From Schlesneria sp. (lineage in GTDB: Bacteria; Planctomycetota; Planctomycetia; Planctomycetales; Planctomycetaceae), in assembly GCA_025353525.1 (NCBI GenBank), contig JANXOO010000798.1, positions 1 through 9,342 of the forward strand: a DNA stretch of 9,342 nucleotides, read 5' to 3'. The position numbers were made by a program, and so were the translations under genes. Of the stretch, positions 6,552 to 9,342 are shown in pieces. A model generated the notes under the pieces. The model ran no database searches. It saw only the letters and a list, made by a program, of their open reading frames with translations, and was not told the origin of the DNA. Position 1 is the stretch's first letter; each line of letters starts with the position of its first letter.

Positions 6552-7529
6552 ATGCTTCGCCCTACGACCATCGCATTGACGCTATCGTTGGTATTCGGAA
6601 GTACTGTGGAATCGTTCGCCCAAGAGAAACCCGCTCAAAAAACAGCCCCTCGTGTTGATGCGCAGCCGGTTAAAGGGACTTTTGTCATCGGTGGAAAGTC
6701 TTATTCCCTTACCCATGCGGTTGCGTACGAAGCAAAGGTATTCGACGACTATATGATCAACGTGCTTGCGAGCAGCGAACCGATCGCGGTCGACAAGTTA
6801 AAGAATGCCCTGCGGGACGGCAAAGGTTCTGACGACAAGTTCATCACATTCCAGCCGCAGGTCAAACTGACATTTAAAAAAACTGGCGAAATTCGGTTTT
6901 GCAATTCCAACGCCGACGGCCATTCATTCAGTGTGTCGGGCGGGGACCTTGCCGGAGAACTCGTCACAAACGACGGTCATGTGATTGGCGACGCCAGCTA
7001 TAAAAGTGAAGAAGGATCGAAGAGGCCAGCATCGTTCGACGTCAAATTCGATCTGGAATTGATCGCCGCAATGCTCACACCAGACGACAAACCGAAGAAG
7101 AACAAATCAAAACTTTCGGGCGACGGAAAACCGGAATCGGATAGTGGGCCTGCGGGGCCAAAAAAAGGAAAAGTGACTGCGGATTCGTTCAATGCCTTCG
7201 ATTTGCCGATCCCGGACGATGCGACCGCGATCGAACGAAAAATGAATGTGGAACACGTTTATTTCAAAAGTCCATCGGATGTCAAAGTCGTCACGGAATT
7301 CCTCGTTAAACAGTTTGATGCTCAGGGTTGGTCGAAAGAAGGAAAAGATCTTGACGGGAAAAAAGCCATGATTCTGAAACGCAAGAAGGGATCCTCATCG
7401 CTGACAATCTTCGTGAAACCGGGCGAATCGGGATCGAGTGTTACGATGATTACGAAAGGCCTTTCATGGGAGGATCGGAAGCCGGTCTCTGACAAGAAAA
7501 GCTCTCCGAAACCTGAAAAGAATGAATGA
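6552..7529 (+). CDS. Exported two-domain protein of unknown function
   Basis: I do not recognise a named family for this 325-residue protein. Residues 1-23 form a signal peptide with a likely signal peptidase I cut after SFA (A23/Q24); there is no lipobox cysteine. A first domain (about 40-175) looks beta-rich: GTFVIGGKSYSLTHAVAYEAK near its start, then a GEIRF strand and FDVKFDLELI at its end. It resembles small planctomycete exported domains that I recall without a function. A Lys/Ser/Gly/Pro-rich linker (about 178-205) leads to a second domain (about 212-305) with the pattern LPIPDDAT, VYFKSPSDVKVVTEFLVKQF and GW, then a strand-rich SSLTIFVKPGESGSSVTMI. The C-terminal tail is Lys-rich. AAAGG lies about 8 bases before the ATG at 6552, which favours that start over the overlapping out-of-frame ATG at 6548. 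The next gene starts only 8 bases after the stop. Confidence 0.8.
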   Translation: MLRPTTIALTLSLVFGSTVESFAQEKPAQKTAPRVDAQPVKGTFVIGGKSYSLTHAVAYEAKVFDDYMINVLASSEPIAVDKLKNALRDGKGSDDKFITFQPQVKLTFKKTGEIRFCNSNADGHSFSVSGGDLAGELVTNDGHVIGDASYKSEEGSKRPASFDVKFDLELIAAMLTPDDKPKKNKSKLSGDGKPESDSGPAGPKKGKVTADSFNAFDLPIPDDATAIERKMNVEHVYFKSPSDVKVVTEFLVKQFDAQGWSKEGKDLDGKKAMILKRKKGSSSLTIFVKPGESGSSVTMITKGLSWEDRKPVSDKKSSPKPEKNE

Positions 7530-7537
7530 GGCCCTGA

Positions 7538-8050
7538 TTGAGCGAGCGAACGGACAATAAAGCAACGAAGGGATATGCTGCCAGGTTCGGCCTGTTCCTG
7601 GCTCGTTTTTGCATTTCCGCGTGGATCGGGGCAGCGGCGCTTTTTGTCATCGTTGGTATCACGGAAGTGACGCAAAGCGGATTTGATTCAACAACAAAAG
7701 ATCGATTGGTTTCCGTTCGATTTCCCGCGTTTTATGCTTGCGGCGCAACGCTGGTCAGCATCGGGTGGCTCGGAGCGTTTGCTGCCAGGGATCCGATTTC
7801 GTTTCCGTCGAATCGCCGTATTGTCACTTTGGCGATTCTCGCGAGCGTGCTTGCCATCATGTCGGCAGACTATTTCTGGATCTATCAGCCGCTATTGAAA
7901 ATGGTGACGCCGCCAGGCCAGGCCAAGCCGTCGTCATTTCGCGACTACCATGATGCGTCGAAGTGGATTAACCTGGCCGGACTCGTATTGTGTCTCGTTG
8001 CTTCGGTGCTCGTGAATTGGCCTCGGCGAGTCCTGGAAAAGCCGAATTGA
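7538..8050 (+). CDS. Four-helix membrane protein, DUF4149/TMEM205-like
   Basis: This 170-residue protein is predicted by eye to have four membrane helices at about 17-41, 62-82, 95-117 and 141-160. The pattern ARFCISAWIGAAALF, then VRFPAFYACG at the start of helix 2, and YHDASKWINLAGLVL before helix 4 resembles the DUF4149/TMEM205-like family, whose function in bacteria is not established. The start is TTG at 7538: a TGA lies directly upstream in frame, no in-frame ATG occurs until helix 3, and GAGG (7528-7531) sits 6 bases before it. That GAGG overlaps the stop codon of the preceding gene (TGA 7527-7529), so translation of the two genes is probably coupled. Family assignment is moderate; the gene itself is well supported. 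Confidence 0.8.
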   Translation: MSERTDNKATKGYAARFGLFLARFCISAWIGAAALFVIVGITEVTQSGFDSTTKDRLVSVRFPAFYACGATLVSIGWLGAFAARDPISFPSNRRIVTLAILASVLAIMSADYFWIYQPLLKMVTPPGQAKPSSFRDYHDASKWINLAGLVLCLVASVLVNWPRRVLEKPN

Positions 8051-8169
8051 CGAACCCGGTACTCAAATAGTTGTGCGATCATTTTCTCCCCAACTGAAGA
8101 CAAAAACGCAGATACGACATCCGCGGTTTGTTGCGAAAAAAAAACCGTATTCCGAAGGGGCATCCTGCT

Positions 8170-9003
8170 ATGAACTTTATCGACGCTCATTCGCATGTCT
8201 GGACCCCGGACACCAAACGCTATCCGCTTATGGCCGGATTCGATCCGGGAAATATGAAACCGCCGAGCTTTACCACGGACGAATTGAATCAGCAGGCGAT
8301 CCCCGTTGGCGTTAATCGCGTCGTACTGATACAGATGTCGTTTTACGGCTATGACAACTCGTACATGCTGGATGCCATTGCCAGATCCCCCGCAATGTAC
8401 CGGGGCGTCGCAGTCATCGATGAAAGCGATGCCGACATCATTGCGACGATGATCGACCTGAAACGCAGAGGTGTTCGCGGGTTCCGGATCACTCCGGGAG
8501 ATCGATCACCGGAACGATGGCTCTCGTCCGACGGGATGCGCGCGATGTGGGCTTGCGGTGCCGAACAGGGGCTGGCGATGTGCTGCCTGATGGGACCCGA
8601 CGGACTGCCAGCTCTCGACCGGATGTGCGAATCGAATCGGGATACGCTTGTCGTCATCGATCATATGTGCCGGATCGGTACGACCGGACGGATCGAGCCT
8701 GATGATGTGAACACGCTTTGTAACATGGCAAAACACAAGCGTTTGACAGTCAAGGTCTCTGCATTTTATGCACTCGGCCAGAAGCAACCGCCTTACAGTG
8801 ACCTCGTCCCTCTTGTCAAACGTCTGTACGAAGCATTTGGTCCCGAACGCTTGATGTGGGCTTCCGATTCGCCGTTTCAGGTCGTTGGTGGCCACACGTA
8901 CAAAGCGTCGATCGATTTGATCCAGTCGAAACTCGACTTTCTGAAGTCGGGAGATATCGATTGGTTACTCAGCAAGACCGCCGAAGCGGTTTTCTTTGCC
9001 TGA
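8170..9003 (+). CDS. Amidohydrolase-2 family (TIM-barrel metal-dependent hydrolase)
   Basis: The 277-residue product belongs to the amidohydrolase-2 type (PF04909-like), metal-dependent TIM-barrel hydrolases or decarboxylases. Visible features are the strand-1 metal motif DAHSHVW (H7 and H9), RGVRGFRI (100-107), VVIDHMCRIG with H165, a KVSAFYAL strand (195-202), and MWASDSPF with D233 as the usual catalytic or metal aspartate. Relatives act on lactones, carboxylated aromatics or similar small molecules; nothing here fixes the substrate. There is no signal peptide, so it should be cytoplasmic. ATG at 8170 is chosen because GAAGGGG ends 9 bases before it and the protein opens directly into the strand-1 motif. 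An upstream TTG at 8128 would add 14 Lys/Arg-rich residues encoded across a run of nine A, and is less likely. It lies 119 bases after the TMEM205-like gene, so its place in the same transcript is uncertain. Confidence 0.9.
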   Translation: MNFIDAHSHVWTPDTKRYPLMAGFDPGNMKPPSFTTDELNQQAIPVGVNRVVLIQMSFYGYDNSYMLDAIARSPAMYRGVAVIDESDADIIATMIDLKRRGVRGFRITPGDRSPERWLSSDGMRAMWACGAEQGLAMCCLMGPDGLPALDRMCESNRDTLVVIDHMCRIGTTGRIEPDDVNTLCNMAKHKRLTVKVSAFYALGQKQPPYSDLVPLVKRLYEAFGPERLMWASDSPFQVVGGHTYKASIDLIQSKLDFLKSGDIDWLLSKTAEAVFFA

Positions 9004-9048
9004 GTTTTTCGTTTTGACAGGGACTGACGTCCGTTCCTCCCGGTCTGA

Positions 9049-9062
9049 CAACAGGCCTGTTG
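9049..9062. repeat. 14-bp perfect palindrome after the amidohydrolase gene
   Basis: CAACAGGCCTGTTG reads the same on both strands. Flanking CTGA (9045-9048) and TCAG (9067-9070) extend the symmetry with a 4-base offset. It lies 46 bases after the amidohydrolase stop. As RNA it gives only a 5-bp stem, so it is a weak terminator candidate; a protein site is possible. Confidence 0.35.
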
Positions 9063-9133
9063 CGAGTCAGTTAATGTGTCCGGGTATTGCTTTTGATTTA
9101 GTCCGAAACCAGGTCGGTGATCGTGATGTTACG

Positions 9134-9147
9134 ACCGGAATGCCGGT
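9134..9147. repeat. Small REP-like hairpin next to a transposase tail
   Basis: ACCGG (9134-9138), loop AATG, CCGGT (9143-9147) form a perfect 5-bp stem. A second smaller hairpin, CACC / GGTG, lies at 9160-9171. Both are in the 3' flank of the minus-strand transposase fragment. RAYT transposases act on short hairpin repeats (REPs), so this could be the element end or a REP-like unit, but only one copy is in the window. Confidence 0.35.
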
Positions 9148-9200
9148 AAGAGTTTAGTTCACCCCCCGGTGGGAAAATTTAAAGGGGTCATTCTACTTTT

Positions 9201-9342
9201 CTAGCCGAGGTGACCTCTTTGCCGCATTGAGGTTTCAAGGCCGAGTTGGTTTGCAGCCTGCTGTTGCCATTCTATCCCTCCGAGCGGCGTTCCTCGTGCG
9301 ACGCTTTTACGAAGCGATGCAAGTTCGGCTTCGGTTTCGACG
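9201..9342 (-). CDS. REP-associated tyrosine transposase (RAYT), C-terminal fragment
   Basis: On the minus strand a frame runs in from the right edge and stops at TAG (9201-9203), giving 46 visible residues. The sequence LASLRKSVARGTPLGGIEW followed by QLGLETSMRQRG matches the characteristic C-terminal tail of RAYT proteins (IS200-like Y1 transposases), which usually reads RGRPFG, then W, then LGLEST(L)RPRGRP. The catalytic HUH motif and tyrosine lie outside the window, so activity cannot be judged. The family's usual final RPRGRP is RQRGHLG here. These proteins mobilise or process REP-type hairpin repeats and are usually single-copy, domesticated genes rather than classical insertion sequences. 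The flank directly after the stop (AAAAGTAGAATGACCCC on the minus strand) looks like element-end sequence, which is inference from memory. The frame is open to the window edge. Confidence 0.8.
   Translation of the reverse strand, partial: VETEAELASLRKSVARGTPLGGIEWQQQAANQLGLETSMRQRGHLG

Noticed and set aside
8124..8147. CGGTTT / AAACCG inverted repeat before the amidohydrolase gene
   Set aside because: The stem is AT-containing and only 6 bp around a poly-A tract, likely chance.

Overview
The window most likely comes from a planctomycete. The best evidence is the protein starting at 5144, whose opening (WLGIP, then GPRPPDHY, then a J-domain-like stretch) matches a sequence style I associate with that phylum. 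Other hints are widely spaced genes with few strong Shine-Dalgarno sites, a flagellar-rod-like protein outside any flagellar cluster, and a REP-associated transposase tail at the right edge. Base composition is moderate and even. No rRNA, tRNA, CRISPR array or complete insertion sequence was seen.

Layout. Left third, minus strand: a FlgG-like protein with an N-terminal membrane anchor (2853 to 1414), a candidate terminator, then a NodB-type polysaccharide deacetylase (1142 to 108). Positions 1-107 hold no gene I can assign. A 529-base divergent intergenic region (2854-3382) carries two short dyads. Plus strand from 3383: an Hsp70-family ATPase without the helical lid; a perfect 9-bp hairpin; a membrane-anchored protein with a degenerate J-like domain and a GspE/MshE N-terminal-like domain; a perfect 11-bp hairpin; an exported two-domain protein; a tightly coupled four-helix membrane protein resembling DUF4149/TMEM205; and an amidohydrolase-2 family enzyme. 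The right edge (9201-9342, minus strand) is the C-terminal end of a REP-associated tyrosine transposase, preceded by small hairpins.

How the genes may work together. The Hsp70 and J-like genes are adjacent and co-oriented. Both sides of the usual Hsp70/J-protein coupling look altered: the Hsp70 lacks the hydrophobic VLLLDV linker and the lid, and the J-like protein has HVR where HPD is expected. The J-like protein ends in two membrane helices, so the pair could be a membrane-tethered, non-canonical chaperone or ATPase module. This is inference and the most interesting point in the window. The exported protein and the TMEM205-like protein appear translationally coupled. The deacetylase and amidohydrolase look like ordinary enzymes with no context that fixes their substrates.
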